64,000 nt of DNA from Kryptolebias marmoratus (GCF_001649575.2 NC_051433.1:9860168-9924167), one strand, 5' to 3'; positions 20,634 to 35,461 are shown, counted from the first letter of the stretch. Translations and numbers: made by a program. The notes: generated by a model not told the origin, from the sequence alone.

Positions 20634-23600
20634 AAGAAAAAGAAGCAGTGAGAGAAAATTTAGATGGGTGTTTACTGGTTGTAGTAATTCTGCAAATCCC
20701 AAGCAGATGACTGAGTGATCACGAAAATCATTCATTCATCTCTGCTCAGCGAAGACTGTCATCCTGCTATTCTCTCTGTTGCTCCTAACTTAAATCACTC
20801 AAGTAGAACGTGGCCTTATCTTTGCTTTGGAGTGTTGCTGAGGGACATGCTGAAACAAACTGGATGGTAATTAGGTGGATGTTTTAGTTTTCACCAATCA
20901 ACATGGCGCATACCTCCTGCAGACATTTTATATTTGCAGACAGATGTTCTTTAAGGACCCCATTCTCATCAGGAAACTGTAGTAAAATAGATGATTGTAG
21001 TTTTTATGGAGATGATATGCATTCAAACTTTCACTAAAGTTTTTGGTCCAGTTACTTGTGCACTTAATCTGTAAGACTGTGGTGTGTTTGTTTTTAGTTA
21101 TATTTCCTAAGTTTCAGGGAGGGGAACTGAGGAACTGTCAATCTAAAACCAAGAACTGAGAAGACTAATGTACAAAATAAGTAGCACAGACGAGAAGAGG
21201 AAAATAGGGCATGTTTCGAAGAAAATGTCAGAGACAGATTACAGATTAAGCGTGCCACATCCAGCTCTCTAACTCTTCTTTCTGTCCCTTTTCTTATGGT
21301 AAATACTTTCCTTTTGTCTTCTTGGAGAAAGTAGTGGGAAACAGTGAGTCAGACTGGAGTGCTGAGAGCTGGTCTGGACTGTTAATGCTCCTCAATGAAT
21401 TAGGAGTTGGTTTTGCTGGTTTACCATTTGAATGACTGGGAAGCTTGGGAAGGTGGTGAGCTCTGGACACAAAGAGATGTTTCACAACCTAAACTCACTT
21501 TGGTTCACATCTACATGTCTAAATATTTGCTTCTTGGAGCACAGTACATTGTATGTAAGTGGAAAGACATTACATTGTTCAATAACAAACAAAAATGGTG
21601 CTTTTGATTTGTTTTCACGAGTCTAATTTGAATACAACCGTGACCCAAACCTTGGTAATTTTGTTTACTTTTAGCCATACATTCAGAAAGTTGCTGAATG
21701 AAATAAAAATGCAACCAACTATCAAATTTTTCTTAAATGATTTGGTTCCAAATAACTTCAATAAGGTCAGTTTAAAAATATGTAAGTGTACAATGATTAT
21801 TGTGTTACTTTTTTGAACTTTAAGTTTTTTTTTTTTCCTGTTTTAACTAATGAGGCTAACATATTAATGGCACTGTAAGTTTAAGTTAGCAGGAACACGA
21901 ACAAGGTTTTTGAGAAATATTATCACAAAACCTTGGTTACTCTAGATAGTTAGTTTGTGTATCCCACATCTTAATGTGTCCACTGAACTTCTCTTTTTGT
22001 TACTCTAGACCTAATAAATGTCATGTTTGCTGTCATTGATGCTCCTCTGTTCAGCACTCTTGGGGCATCTTTTCTTATTTCATCCATGTGGAAGGGCTTG
22101 AAGGTCCCAAAGCACCATTGTTAAGTCAAGCTTAGAAGTGAGGGGGTAGGAGCCATTCTGTGATAACCTGATGACACAGGGACCAGAAACATGGTGCACA
22201 ACACTTGAATGCTGTGGATGGTGCCAACCAGACGTGGAAAAAAATCTGTGCAGAACTGACATTTACAAACACCAGAGAGGCAGCCGGTAAGAAAACAAAC
22301 TTTTCTGGACTCTGTTGCTTCTGAGATGGTGTTGGAGGTAAAGCAGTCACAGAGCTGATTTATATGAAGGGTGTGGCCCAAACATTTCTGGTCTGTGACT
22401 TTTGTCATGGATTGATTGGTTTGCAACAATTGTTTAGAGTTTGTTTGATTTTACCAAATGTTTAATGATGTAATGAATGACTAAAAAACTTAAGTAGGAA
22501 CATTGCAATCAATAAAGAAACATTTTCAGACCAGCCCTTTATAGCATCTTTTACAAAACACTTTCAGTTAGGCCTAAGGCACCTCTTTCCCACCTCAATG
22601 TAAGGTGCCATGTGGGCACTGAAGTTGACCTACTGCTGTTGCATCTCTGAGCCAGAAAGCAAGGTAGTCACAGAACTGAGTTGGCAAGTAGGTGTAAAGT
22701 GGGGGGAGGTGCGTGCAGTGCAATGGTCTAACCAGCTGTCACTCTCTGGTTCTATGATGTCTGCTTCATTTAAGTAAGCACTGCCTGCAACAATGTGTTG
22801 TTCACCTGTAACATCAGTGCTTATTCTTTGTCCAATTACTACAGTGTACATGTTTGTTTCAGAAACTTTCTTTGCATGTTAACTGAAGAATCCCAGCAAA
22901 ACGTCATCCTACAGTACAATTTAATAGACTTACAAATTATACCAAATGTTGCAGGCTATTAAGGCATTTCTGTTGTTTTAGTGTTTTGAGATGCTTGCCA
23001 CCAGTTATTTAGCATTTTCTTTAGACATGAGTATTTTCCCTGTTGTTCTGCAAAGTCACAAGCAGGCCTATTGCACTTGACCAGAATGAGTTAATAACAA
23101 ACAGGAGGTCATGATATAACAATGCAATGTTCTGCTTGAAAGTTATAGATTTTGGTTTAAAGTGGATGTTACTTTGACACGTACCACCCAACAATAATAC
23201 AAATCAATTATCAATGTAAAACTCCCTAAACAAGCGCAACGTCCAAATTGTCAAATAGCTCCAGGAATATCATCGTAATTTTAGGTTAGGACAGAATTGT
23301 GGTTGTGAGTATGAAGGCACTCAAATGATATACAGATAAATTCTTCCTACTTGAAGATGAAGCCTTTGCAGTAAATGTTTAAGACATAAATTACAAAAAC
23401 ACAAATTAGGGCACAAAAGACTCCAGTAGCATAGAATAGTAGCATCTCTTAATGGTGCGATTAATCATACAGGCCACCGCATGAGTCACATGACAGAACA
23501 ACACATTCTTTTCATTTTCACATAGCATGACATTTCCCTCTCCCACCAACCTTGCTTCCTCTTCTACAGCAGGAATATCTCCAGGCAGCCGTGCGAGACA

Positions 23601-25699
23601 ATGTCACACAATTACCCCAAGCAAGAAGTGCCGTGGCACTGACAAATGTAGTTTTGACTGAGCAGGAGAAACTATGTTCTCACATCAGAGTTAAATACCT
23701 CCTATTTATCTCAGCCAAGAAAGGGGAGAGAAAAGAGCAAATGGAAAAAGAAAAGCAGGGGGAGAAAAAGTGACTGACTGAGACAGACAGAAAGAGGAGG
23801 GGGGGGGGGAGAGTAAGCCGACGGCTATGGAGTCATTTCAAGACATTCCATGACAACCAAGCAGGAGGACTGTGAACTGCTTCATACCATTTTGCTCAGC
23901 AGTATGTTCGTAAGAAGGCAATATGTCACAAGTGAGGAGCTGCACACTGAGAAGGGGCATCTGTGTAATGATCTCTGGCTAATTTCTTATGCAGAAATGA
24001 GTGGCAAAGGCCATTTTTCACAGTGCAGCTTAATTGAAACAGATGCCATTTAGACATAAATCTGTCCCTTTCTGTACCTGCTCTCTCTCTCTTCTTTGGG
24101 ATTGGAGGAGAGGGAGAGCCTTTCCCAGCTGTCACTGTGTGAGAGGTGGGAAACTGGACAAGACACTGGTCCATTTCAAGGCAACAAACAGCCATGCACC
24201 CGCAGTCACGTTTATTATCAGATTCGAATGAAAGGGTCCAAATCTGTACCTTTTTGTTATGTGTGTTAGCCACCACACCACCGTCTTCCTTAAACCTCAC
24301 CACAGCACAGTTTTTAATCTTTTCTTATATAACTGTGTGTATGACATGAAGGGATTTTGAAGCTGTCAGTATGGAGGATTAAAAAAAAATCAGATCTGTA
24401 GGTAAAAAGGCGTTTAACATAAAGAGCATTAACAATCACACATGAAAAAAACATTTACATGTTTAATGAAAAAGGTATATGTGGCATTTCAATATGCATC
24501 TATCTTTATTGCTTTGCAAAGATTTTCAGTATAATAAAATGGAATAAACAATCCAGAGGCAGCTATAATTTAGAATTCACAGTTACACAACTACATATAC
24601 ACTAACATTTAAACACTTAACTCTCCTCACTTTGCAAGTCTTAACCACTCTCAGAATAGGATATTTTAGATCTTGGAGGCCTCGGAAAATGTCAGGTCTG
24701 TGTTTTTTGAGAAATTATTAGTTTGCAGTTACTTCAAACACCAAAATAAATACTCTTAAGCACAGGAAAAATGTGTTTTTATCTATATTTTTATAATAAC
24801 TTGACTTTGAAATAAGATATTTGGATCCTTAGACTTTCAGTTACAGTTTCATGTATTAAAATGTACTCAATCAGGATATGCCCTAAAGTAATTGTATTAT
24901 TATTATTATTTGCAAGCAGGACCATATACAGAATGTAGAGGATACTAGAAAAACTGAAAGATATTTTGTTATTTTTCCATATTCTACAATCTAAACATCA
25001 TTATTTACTATCTTCATATTGCTTATTATATCAGCTACTGTGTTACAACATTTTCAGTCAGAAAAGAATATGCTTGTCTCACTTTGTGTCCAAAGACATG
25101 ACACCAAATTGAATGTCACACTTTAAGGCATGACTGGATTTTCTGGAGGAACCAATTTCACAGTGCAGCCATGACAGAAGTGACTGTCTCTGTGGTCTTT
25201 CACTTGTGAAGGTTATCCAAATAAGCCAAACACTTCACAAGCTTGGTCTTTGTTTGCTTGTTTAGGTCACACTCCAGCAGTCAGAGGTCTCATCTCTTGT
25301 CTTCTCTTCATTACTGAAGTCCAGCACTTTGGTTCCTGATTTATTTTTCAGGGATCCACCAAGATCAAGGTCAGCTGAACCTCTGTGAGGTGAAATGCTG
25401 GAGTTTCTGCTCCATCAGTGCCTTGGTTAGCCCCCGTTTACAGAAGCAGGCTGGATTCTGGCTACAATATGCCTGGATCTGCAATGTGTTGGATTTAAGA
25501 GTGTTTTCTTGCCTATATTTCAGTACTTGCCCACCTTCTTGTTTCTTCATCTAAGAGGAAAGGATGTGTTTGTCTGACTTACTGGCGATTTGGCTTACTC
25601 AGTCACAAGTTGTGTGTAGCTTTTGTTGCTTTAAATTTGTCCTTCTCCATGTAAAATGTAAAATGTTATTTGCTGTTTAGGTCCAACTGTAATCACATC

Positions 25700-25745
25700 C
25701 GCCTTGTTGCTGAAAAGTGCTATATAAATTAATTTGACTTGACTT
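25700..25745 (+). repeat. LINE/SINE 3' tail fragment, copy 1
   Basis: The sequence reads CCTTGTTGCTGAAAAGTGCT, then ATATAAATTAA, then two TTGAC units. This matches the widespread fish retroposon 3' end (AAAAGTGCTATATAAATAAA plus a short tandem tail). It shares a 22-nt identical run with the minus-strand copy at 54331-54400. Only the 3' end is preserved, as expected for 5'-truncated insertions. Assignment to an L2/CR1-type LINE or its partner SINE is from general knowledge of such tails. Confidence 0.6.
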
Positions 25746-28700
25746 CTAGCATTTCATAGTGCAACAGACACTCAACAGGGAAAGAAGTATTAATCCATGG
25801 CCTCCTTCATTGAGTTAGTGAATGCCTTGATTGTTGCTAGCCCAGCAATGTTGGTAATTTCTAATCGATTATGCCTACATGCAATACCAGTTGCAAATGC
25901 TTTTTAAAAAATTTTTCCCTTTTCGTTTGTTTTGTCTTAAGAGGAAAAAAAAACATCTGCACACAGCTGAAAACTAGCTCAACTTGTTTGTTTTTCCAAA
26001 CTCACATCTGACTGTGGTAGAATGGTTTTAAATGTAAAGCAGATTAGGTATCTCACATCTTCAGCTTCAGACTGAGGCCAGAACTGAGAGACTTGAAGTC
26101 ACAGAAAGACATTTTTTATTACAATACACTGTCAGTTTCAGTTTCCATCACAAAATTCACAGCGACTATAAAATAAAAAGTCAACAGACCTTCACTCAGA
26201 AAAACACACTTTTCAAAATAAAAGCATGATTTGTGTCAAATTTTCATTTTGAGATGTCAAATAACAAGAATTGTTACAGCATTAATCCATCCATCCATCC
26301 ATCTCTGTACTAGATCCAGCACATCCCATATATTTGAATGTTTCTTAAAAACGAAACCATATTGAGACAAAACTGTTTCAGAGTAAAGGTTGTTTTTTTT
26401 TCCATACCGAATCAGTTAATAGCTTGTTATAATCAAACTGCTTGCATCAGTAACCTCCTATCTTTTCTGCCCTGTAGTTTTGGTCCCATTGGGTAAACAA
26501 TACTGCCTAATTGTTACATTTCTCATTATCATAGTATAATGTCAAAGATTTCAATTATGTTTTTTTTTTCTGGTTTTCAAAAGATAGAAGCTGTAATGAA
26601 ATTAAATAAAATGAAACCTCCCAGTGCCTGAAGGACAGCCAGTCACATGTATTTTGATGATCAGTAGGGAAATTACTCTCAATGATGTTTTTGTTTCAGG
26701 CTGCTGCATCTTTTAAATGCACAGGACTTTTATTTGTACTCATATTGACAGAAATGCTGCCATTGTGAGCCATTATTGTTATGGCATAGAGTTGATGTCA
26801 CATATGTGGCATCGTACATAATATTTTCCAGTTCATCTTTGCTGATCAGTGTTGTAATTATGAATATTATAATAAGATAAAATGATCTGAGTCTCATCAG
26901 CCCATGAAAGGACCATGTCTTTAAATAAGTGCCTTTAGCATACTTAGTCTTTTAAAAAAGCCTTCTGAGTCATGTTTAGTATGAAAAACAGTTTCTGTCA
27001 TTACTGCGGCTGATTAAAAGGTTTTATGCTGCATTTTGTGCATACAAAACTCAGTATGAGCAGAAGCACTAATAACAGGTTATTATTGAAGCTACCCATC
27101 TCTACATTTTAAGTATGAGCCACACATGTTGGATTTTGAAGTCACTGATAGTCAGGACGTTTCAAGCAGGAACTCCACCATTTGAGGTTTTCAAGTCGAT
27201 TTTTCCAATTTCAGGTTTTTTTATATTTAAATGTTACAATATTAGGTTGAGGTAATAGAGCATAATGTTTCTTTAGTTTTGTGATTTAGATTTATGTGAT
27301 ACACATGCCATGCCAAAAGTCTAATTAAACTGTCTATTACTCCTTTAGAAAGGTCAGCAGTGATTGCACAAACCAGTTGCCAACCAGATCTTGATCCACT
27401 CGTCCGTGCTCATCCACAAAGAATGAGAAATATAGGTCATTCATATAGGTGTTTATTCTAACTGATTTGATTTTTGTTTTTTTTACAATTTACCATTGAA
27501 TTATACAGCTGGAGTAACTTACACTGCCTTAATATTCATGAATCTACAGTTGTATGTGTCATTTCTACATGGAGTCTTGCTGGAACTGATTCAGTCTCCA
27601 GTGGACCGGAGGATCGAGAGCAGCATGACTGCCTCTGAGTCATGGAGAGACACAGCTAGTGGAGGGTATGACCTGAAGTTTTCTGCCCATCCATCCATTC
27701 CTCACCACTCATTCATCCATTCCTAATAAGATGTTCTAACCTGGCTGTTTAACACACATTAATGTCAAAGCTCCCCTCAGCTGGAAGTTTGTTTTTGGAG
27801 GTATTTGGGTTTAAAGGGCTGTTTTTAATTGTTATGTAATGATGAGAAGTCAATGTTATTTGAAGAAAAACTTTATTTCTCTAAAATTTGCATTGTCACA
27901 GTCTTACAACAGATGATAATAAAAGCAGCATTTTATTTATAGGTGGCATGTGATGCTTTTTCTAGCATTTAGATGTGTTTGTTGTTTTTGGTTGTTGGTG
28001 GGAACCAAAGAGTGAAGGCAGCATGTAGCAGGCAGGTATAATTCAAAAAGTGATTCAGTGAAATAAAAACAAAAACAAGAGATAGGTGGAACAAGTACGA
28101 AAACTGGACAGAACAGACTCACATATGAGAATCGGGCAGCTCTGGGGCAGAGAAGTAAAAGTAACAGGGAGGAGTGGTTACAGAATGACAAATAGTTGGG
28201 CTAATAAGCAGATGAGGTGAAGGAACATGAAAATACGAAAACCTAAAAACTGTCGGGCTAAATTGGTAACAAGAAAACTAACAAACTCACAGATAGAAAC
28301 AAAAAACTGAAAACAATGAACTAAGAACAATCCAAATAAATAAAAACATCACAGAACCCCAAAATCATGACAATAACTATTTTGGCCTTGATCGTGTTCT
28401 AATAGTATATCTTATAAATATCAAACAAACCAGTAACTTCTGCATTAGTACAATAACCAATGCTTTGCCTAATAATTCTAACAAAAATGGTTTTAACCCT
28501 CTACATGGTGCAGAGCAGCAAACATTGGATGATTGTGGGATGCCACTGAAAACCCAAAGGAAATAGTCTAAACCACTGCAAAAATTGATAAACAAAAGGG
28601 CTAAAATATCACCCCTTGTTGTGAACTGATGGACAAGATATTTACAGGAATGAATGGAGGTTGTACATTGTGTTAATCAGGCTTGATGGCTGCATATTTT

Positions 28701-31700
28701 CACCTAAAACTCTGGTACAAACCTAACATACTGATGAACATACAGTATTCCTGTGCAATCAGTTGTGCAAATAAACAGTATAAATTTATTACATTTCACC
28801 TTTGTTGCCTCTTCTTCTTCTTTCATGCTGTAATACAATTAAAAGGAATCTGATTGCGTCACACCGTAGAGCCATAAAACAATCAACACTGTCACAAAAA
28901 CACTCGAGGCCAATACAAGCAATAAAGTAAGACTTGTACTCATGTTTGTTTATCTATTATTATGAATACCCATTTACTGAGGGCAAAATTAAATGAAGTG
29001 CTGCTTGACAGTGAGTTCATTAATCTGTAACGAGGAACAGTGGGAGAGTGCTTATTGAGAACATGGCTCCCTGCTGTTAAGTGGTTCTGGTTGGGAGGCA
29101 TAATGATGTGAGTTTTACATTAACTTGATAATATTCTCTCCCAGAGGTGCTACAAAATATGCTTCCATCAAGAAAGAATGTGATGAAACTAATTATTAAT
29201 GATGTTTACACTGCTCATTTATGAGATTTTTTCCCTTACTTTTGTTTTTGCTTTTAAAAATTTGGGGTTATTGCTGCATTATGTACATTTGAGTTTCAAT
29301 AGATCAACCTCTGGTATGTAAAAATATCTACAAATGAATTAAAATATACGCTAACTGTTATGATAGTAACGCAAAACTATCATTTGAAAAGAATTTGTTG
29401 TACTCAGTATTATGTGCATGTATTTCCAAAAAATAATAACAATTTAACAAGTGTAGTGATCACAATGTTTATTTTTATTGAAGACAATATGATTGCTAAC
29501 TCCTTTTGTCACAACAGCTGTGTTTCCTTTGTTGACATACATCAATTCTTGCATTTTAAGCTACATTCTGGATATGGTCCTTCCCAGAAAATGGAACCAT
29601 AAAGCATTTAACACTTCGTGTTGCCATTTCTTGTTTACCAAGGCATTCTATATATGAGTTATTTTATCAAATTTTTCATAAAAACATAACTCAAGGTGTT
29701 TAACAGTACAGGAGTCATTAAGATGTTTTATTTGTATTTACAAATCCTCTTACCCAAGTCTTTTTACTGAGTAAAAAGTAAGGTTTTGAATGTTTCTGGA
29801 TAAAAACAATTCATGAACATCCCTAGAAAGATGTTTCTGTGATAGATTTATGATGTCTTTCATCTTTCTTCCAGCATTCAATTCTTCCTAAAATATCAGA
29901 AACAATGGTTTGCTTGACCACAGAACATGTTTTCAGTGTATGATATTCTGTCCCAGATGCCTCCAATCTCAGAAAGGTTGATGCCTCCTCTGGACAAAGC
30001 AAACATTAAGCTTCTTTTTGCATTGTAAGTTTGTAAGAAGTGTTTGTGATTGTAACTTTTTATTGTTTGGACAATACCCAAAGTAAACCCATGCACAAAT
30101 GAGCTATGAACTATTAATGAATAACATGTTTACCTGTTTGTGGTTCTAAACTGATCTCATCTCAATGTTTATGAGAACATTTTACAGGCCTGATCTGAAG
30201 GCTTAGATCTAAATTAATTAGAACAAAACATAAATTATCCTAAAATCCAAGCATTTCATTTATTTGTACATTTCCATGCAAATAAAATCACCTCTCTTTT
30301 GTGCTAAATGTGCAATTAACCACAAAACCTGCTTCTTACATATTTTTTTAGTGTGTGTAGCCTGTAACAAAATATACTCAAAGGTAGTTTGCATCTACAG
30401 CAAGTTTTGTAGGCTAATGATTCAGGTGATTGCTCTGAATCTGAGATAAAACAATCATATCAGTTCTTTTGATGTGTTACTTTTCCACAGTGGGTCAAAA
30501 TGCAAACACTTTATTATCATGTTAAATACATCATGCTAGAATCAGCACAAATAATTCTGGTTTTATAAACTACTATGATTATAGTTGCATGTAAATTTCT
30601 TCCACGATATGCAAAACTCAGCACTGAGTGGCATGAAGGGACTAACTTTAGATTGAGAAATATAATAAGCCATAATCTGATGATGAAGTTAGTTTTTTGG
30701 TTTGAACTTAATATCTTAAATTTTGTCTGATTATCCATTTTTAATCCTGTGCATTTACAGTACGGCTTAGATACTTATCAGCAGCTCAACACACCAGTGG
30801 TGCTGAAGCAGAAGTTATGAAATAATCAGCTTACCTATTGTTGTCATAGCAGCAGTTTCTGTTCTCTCTATAGTAAGCAAAACATGTTATTCCCCAGCAG
30901 GATTCATCATTTTAAAATTTAAATATGTCTGGAATCTATAAAAAGATCATTGACCTAATTTAAATCAACTAATATGCCATAAATGTGTGTCAAACTAATG
31001 AGATCACAGTATTATTCCTAGAAGCAGCTCACATTTGTCATACCAGCTCCTCAAAAATTAATTCAATACACTCCGAAAGATAAAACTAATAAAATTTTAA
31101 AAATATTCTAATAAGTTCAAACAGCTCTTATGATACATTTTCCCCTCTGAATTACAGTTTTATTGAATTCAGGTGTTACAAATGCCTTCATTTCCTCTCT
31201 CACTTCAGGTTTGATTAATGTGGAACTTGTGATTTCCACCGCCCATGGGCACAGACACTGTTATGCATTCAGGGTTTAGACAAAACCAGCAATTAATCTG
31301 TCACATTCAAAACAGTCCCCTGCGTATCACAGACGCAAGCTGGTGACTACAACACACCCACAATGTCTGAACACACGCAGACACATCCTGTGCGACTTCT
31401 GTATGAGTTACCTTCTGCAAGCTCTGAATTTAGTAATGTGTGTTATTGTTCCAGAGGGAGGCAGGGACTCCCACAGTGCCGAGGCTGAATGGCCTCCTTT
31501 GGTTCATGGCAGGTTTTTTTGCTCTGCTCTCAGGTTGTATGATTAATGGTTTCCCACCCTTAATGTAGGTCACCAATCTCACTATTATGAAGTGATTACA
31601 CAGACAGAAAACTATCTTCTAATACAGATAAAGGAGAATATACGCCCGTTAGTAAAGAAATAAAAGCTGTATGGAATGGAATTACCTGGTGATAAGGTTA

Positions 31701-31810
31701 AATGTTCTGTGAGACATTTATCACTGTCTACTTTCATTGTCTCATATTTTTTGATAACAACGTTTCACTATAAAATGCAAATTTGGAGTCTGTACAATAA
31801 TATTGTTATA

Positions 31811-31885
31811 AGTGTTGTGAAGCACTTTGAGTCGCCTTGTGCGGAAAAGTGCTATATAAATAAATGTACCTTACCTTACCTTATC
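31811..31885 (+). repeat. LINE/SINE 3' tail fragment, copy 2
   Basis: Contains GAAGCACTTTGAGTCGCCTT, then GTGCGGAAAAGTGCTATATA and AATAAATG, ending in three CCTTA units. This is the most complete of three related tails in the window: the others keep the GAAAAGTGCTA(T/A)ATAAAT core but carry different 5-bp terminal repeats. No coding part of a LINE is present upstream. Confidence 0.7.
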
Positions 31886-32069
31886 TAAACACAAAAGATA
31901 TTTTAATAATAAACGGAATGAGCTGTCTTTATAAGTACATAAATTTAATGCAGTTTTTGTCCCATTATGTTGTTTTATGATGCTCTATTTTTTCATTCTT
32001 TAAGTTGAACCTGATGACTTTGATGTACATATTAAAGGCTTTGCATAATGCCACCTTTTGTGCCAGATG

Positions 32070-32642
32070 TTTAAACTAAGATCAATTTATTTGGAGAAAT
32101 AAAAGAGTTAAAGCCATTTTGATCAAACATCATGCAATATTGCAACATTTCTTGTGATCTTGCATGATCTGTTAGTGCTTGGAGTATGTGTTGTAAATGA
32201 CTGGCAGCGACTACCATGCCAAATTTTAGCTTAATGTCTGTAAAGTTCACTATGGTATAGCCATTTATGTGTAGGATAAAGTTGATTAGCTGTGGTAGCC
32301 ATCTTGTATTGCGTTGACTCCAAAAGTGAATCACTTGTAGACCAATAATGACTTTTTCAGACTTTATAATCTGTCCAGTGGTTCATGAAATACTTTGCTA
32401 ACAGACAAAGCAAATATGTTACACAATGTGCTGCACTCAAAGTATGTGTTGGCGGAATTATAGCCATTTTTGTCTTTATTAAGGTCAGTTGATGTCAAAC
32501 TAAATTGACTCCAAAGTTAATCAGTGGTTGTTGCATATCCCTTGATTACTTTCTGAAAGTTTCATTAAAATCCATCCAGAGGTTCAAGAGATAGTTTGCA
32601 GATGGTAGAGTCAAACGAGCACACACACACACACACACACAC
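32070..32642 (+). repeat. Dispersed repeat family 1, copy B (longest), ending in a CA microsatellite
   Basis: The most complete copy of the family also found near 16.1, 40.3, 43.5 and 56.1 kb. It carries 'ccaaattttagcttaatgtctgt', 'actccaaaagtgaatcac', 'gtggttcatgaaatactttg', 'gctaacagacaaa' and a second partial unit to 'aaaatccatccagaggttcaa'. It runs into about 11 CA units at 32621-32642. An 87-codon open frame on its minus strand (32071-32334) is internal to the repeat and should not be called a gene. Confidence 0.7.
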
Positions 32643-33432
32643 AGATTAGCAAATAAACATTATTGCCTTTGCCTTCAGTGGTGGACAAAAATAAGGTAAT
32701 ATGTCCTGTGAGCATATTCTACTTACCTCACAGAATCTATATAATCCTGGCACAAGATATGTGAAACAGCCTAATCACCTGATTTACTTGATTATTCAGC
32801 GCTGTTTTGGGGCCCAAAAAGGGAGGCCAAGTCTATATAAGGCAGGTCTTTGTTGTGTTTTGGTGATTGGTATATGTACTACTCATCAGCAAATAGTAGA
32901 GGAGCAGGTCTTCTATTGTGGCACCACATCATGCAGCAATCAGCATGTAGGGGTGTGACTGGTCTTCAAAAGTGCATTGGCAGGTTTTCCCATTTGAACA
33001 TTGCATTGTGACAAGACGAGCAGTGTCAGTCGCATTATCTTTCAGTGGTTCTAATGTTATGACGGCTACTTGGGATTGATCTTGTGTCATGCACCATGTG
33101 TCATGTAACCAGCGTAAAAGAGGGAGGAAAAAAAGCCAGCACGGATGTAAATGCCAGTGGTTTTCAATCAACTGCTATTGAGGCTCAAGAGTCTGCCGGT
33201 TTCCGCTCCAGTCGACAGTCGGAACTATAGCAGTTGATTTCACTGATTGTAGCATCAAACTGAGTCAGACAGCAGGAGAGCTTTAAGTAGGCACATTTTG
33301 GAAGATTTCTGAATACATTTGTGCTTTTGATCAGAAAGATTAAAAAAAGAAATAGATATACATTGGTGAGAAGTACTTAATTTATGATTGTTTTCCATGA
33401 AATGACTTTCATAACTCTCTCTTCTGTTTCTG

Positions 33433-33455
33433 CCCTAACCCTAACCCTAACCCTA
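33433..33455. repeat. Short interstitial telomeric-type repeat
   Basis: Three CCCTAA units plus CCCTA (TTAGGG on the minus strand), 23 bp without a mismatch. Such short interstitial runs are usually explained by double-strand-break repair or microsatellite drift, not by telomere fusion. Confidence 0.85.
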
Positions 33456-33559
33456 CATTCAGCTGAATATGTGCATTTGTTTCCTTAACATATATAGAAA
33501 GACTGTGACATCAAGCAAAAACTTAAAAATTGTGAGGAACTAAAATAAGTTTTTTTTAT

Positions 33560-33690
33560 GAAGTAGAGTTCTGTGGAAAGGTTATAAACAATTATTATCT
33601 TATCTGTTGTAAATAGTGCTTTGAACAACATCAGTTTGGAAAAAATAGTTGATTTCTGACCATACTGAAGAGTTAAAAGCTCTTTGACTT
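33560..33690 (+). repeat. Partial copy of the MITE found 3' of hrh1
   Basis: Resembles the left arm of the 600-bp element at 61371-61970: 'tgtggaaaggttataaaca' here versus 'tgtgaaaaggttatgagca' there, followed by 'attattatctta' versus 'attaatgtctta' and a similar 'agtgctttgaa' or 'agctctttgaa' further on. The terminal inverted repeat itself is not preserved, so this is an eroded fragment. Confidence 0.45.
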
Positions 33691-35461
33691 CTTATTCTTA
33701 ATAGAAATAGCTGAGTAAGTAAAAATCAAGATAGTTTTATTAGTTTATTATTGTAGCCTTTTGTCCACCCTGAGGTTACAAGAAACTTCAAGTTCTGTAA
33801 GTGAACAAACACATGAAATAAGGATTTATTATGTGATATCATCAAAAGGTCTGTGTAAGTAATAAGAGAAATAAAAATAGCATTCTTTGAAGAAATGCAG
33901 ATTGTCCACTGGAGTTTGTCAAGTTCAACTCATAAAAAAATAAGTCAAAAGAAAACATTATACTTCATCACATGTTACTCAACCTTTAATCTATCATATT
34001 CATTTCAATGTGAAACTACAGCAGCAGTCAAAGCTCTACATATACTTCATTTGGAACCAGCAAGCATGTCCAAATTTTTCACAAATAGTCCAAACTGGGT
34101 TCAGTTTTTACCCCAAAGCTTTCCGTTTTGCAATCATGGCTCACAAGTTTATTAAACCATGTGTAATTTCACTCCTATAAGAAGATCTTGTTCTTTTACC
34201 TTTAAAAGCATGTCACTGTTTAGATGAGTTTTATAGTTTCTCTCCTTTTAATATGTCTACCTTTCCAACTGAAGGTCCTCATTGCACATTTGGATAATCT
34301 AAAACCAATTCTCCTCCTCATTCTTATGGTAAACAGTCAACATAAAATGTAATGAATGTGGCACTGAAGAGCCATTTCAGGATGACAGCTCTATTCTTTA
34401 GGTGGTGTAAAAGCTGTAAAATGAAATAAGGAAATGTTCCCTTCCTTTTAAAAAGACACATGGGTTCAAACTGGCACAGAGCAAAATGCCATAAATCAAA
34501 GTCATTCTTTCAAACAAACTTTAATTTTAGTTGCAGAATGTTTGTGTTTGCCCCATGCAGCTGCAGCCATATAGTGTTTTCTTCTGAAATTGTGTGTGTT
34601 TGTGTTCCAATATCATGCTGAGGACTCTTAAGTGGCTCCACAAAAACCCTGTGACACTTCCTGTTAGAGAAGGTGCCCACCCAGGCTGCTTTTTTTTACA
34701 CTTAAGCCTATATGTATTTACAACATGCTCTAAATCACCATTTAACTGCTGACCAAAGGGGTTTTATGAAATCACGTTCTGAATTTAAGCTGTCGTCACT
34801 TTTTCAACTAAGCTTGCTTACATTTTAAGAAAGAAAATGTATTTTTGGCTACTGCAGAAGCTGCAGAGTCGTATTGAAATCCAAATGAGCAACACTTCAA
34901 AGCCAGCAGTCTTGTTCTTGTTAGCACATTTTTGGCGAGCTTATTTTGTGGTTATAAGAAATATCTTTACTAAATGACTTAATTTAGATTAAACAAGCTT
35001 CATGTCAGTTTTTCTATGTTGTTTGAAAGAATTTGAAAACACAACATTGAGAAAGAAAAAAGTGACTAATTTTCTTTAAAAATGTACAAACAACAGTTAA
35101 TTTTTCCCCCATAAAAAATCCTGCGTTCTTTCTTCCGTTCATAACCTTCAAACACCAATAAAAATTTGTTGCGATTATTTTACAAACTTCGACAGGGTAT
35201 TCAACCGTAATTTGCAAATTCAATAAAAAACATGACACAACAAATTTATTTTGTCCTACCCCTTTTTTCCTAAACATTACTATGATGAAATGGCATGAAT
35301 GACAAGAAGGCAGCGTAGTGAGAAGCCTTTTTTTGTCTCCATTAGCAGGTTCTGTGTTTCCACAGCAGCATCAAAGAGAGGGGAGCAGGAGAACGCAGGG
35401 GGGGAAGGGTGAGGGGGGACAAGCTGTAAGCTTCAAGCTGCATGCAGAGATAAAGACCAGA

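Noticed and set aside
23926..24303. 125-codon minus-strand frame
   Set aside because: No recognisable domain. Overlapping plus-strand frames are equally long, as expected in a locally less AT-rich stretch.
32071..32334. 87-codon minus-strand frame resembling short 'hypothetical proteins' in fish annotations
   Set aside because: It lies wholly inside dispersed repeat family 1 copy B; related sequence at other copies is not open.
32640..33180. Possible additional transposon (phrases like 'cagtggttctaatgttatgac')
   Set aside because: It resembles the ends of some fish DNA repeats, but I could find no matching opposite end or target duplication, so no boundaries can be given.
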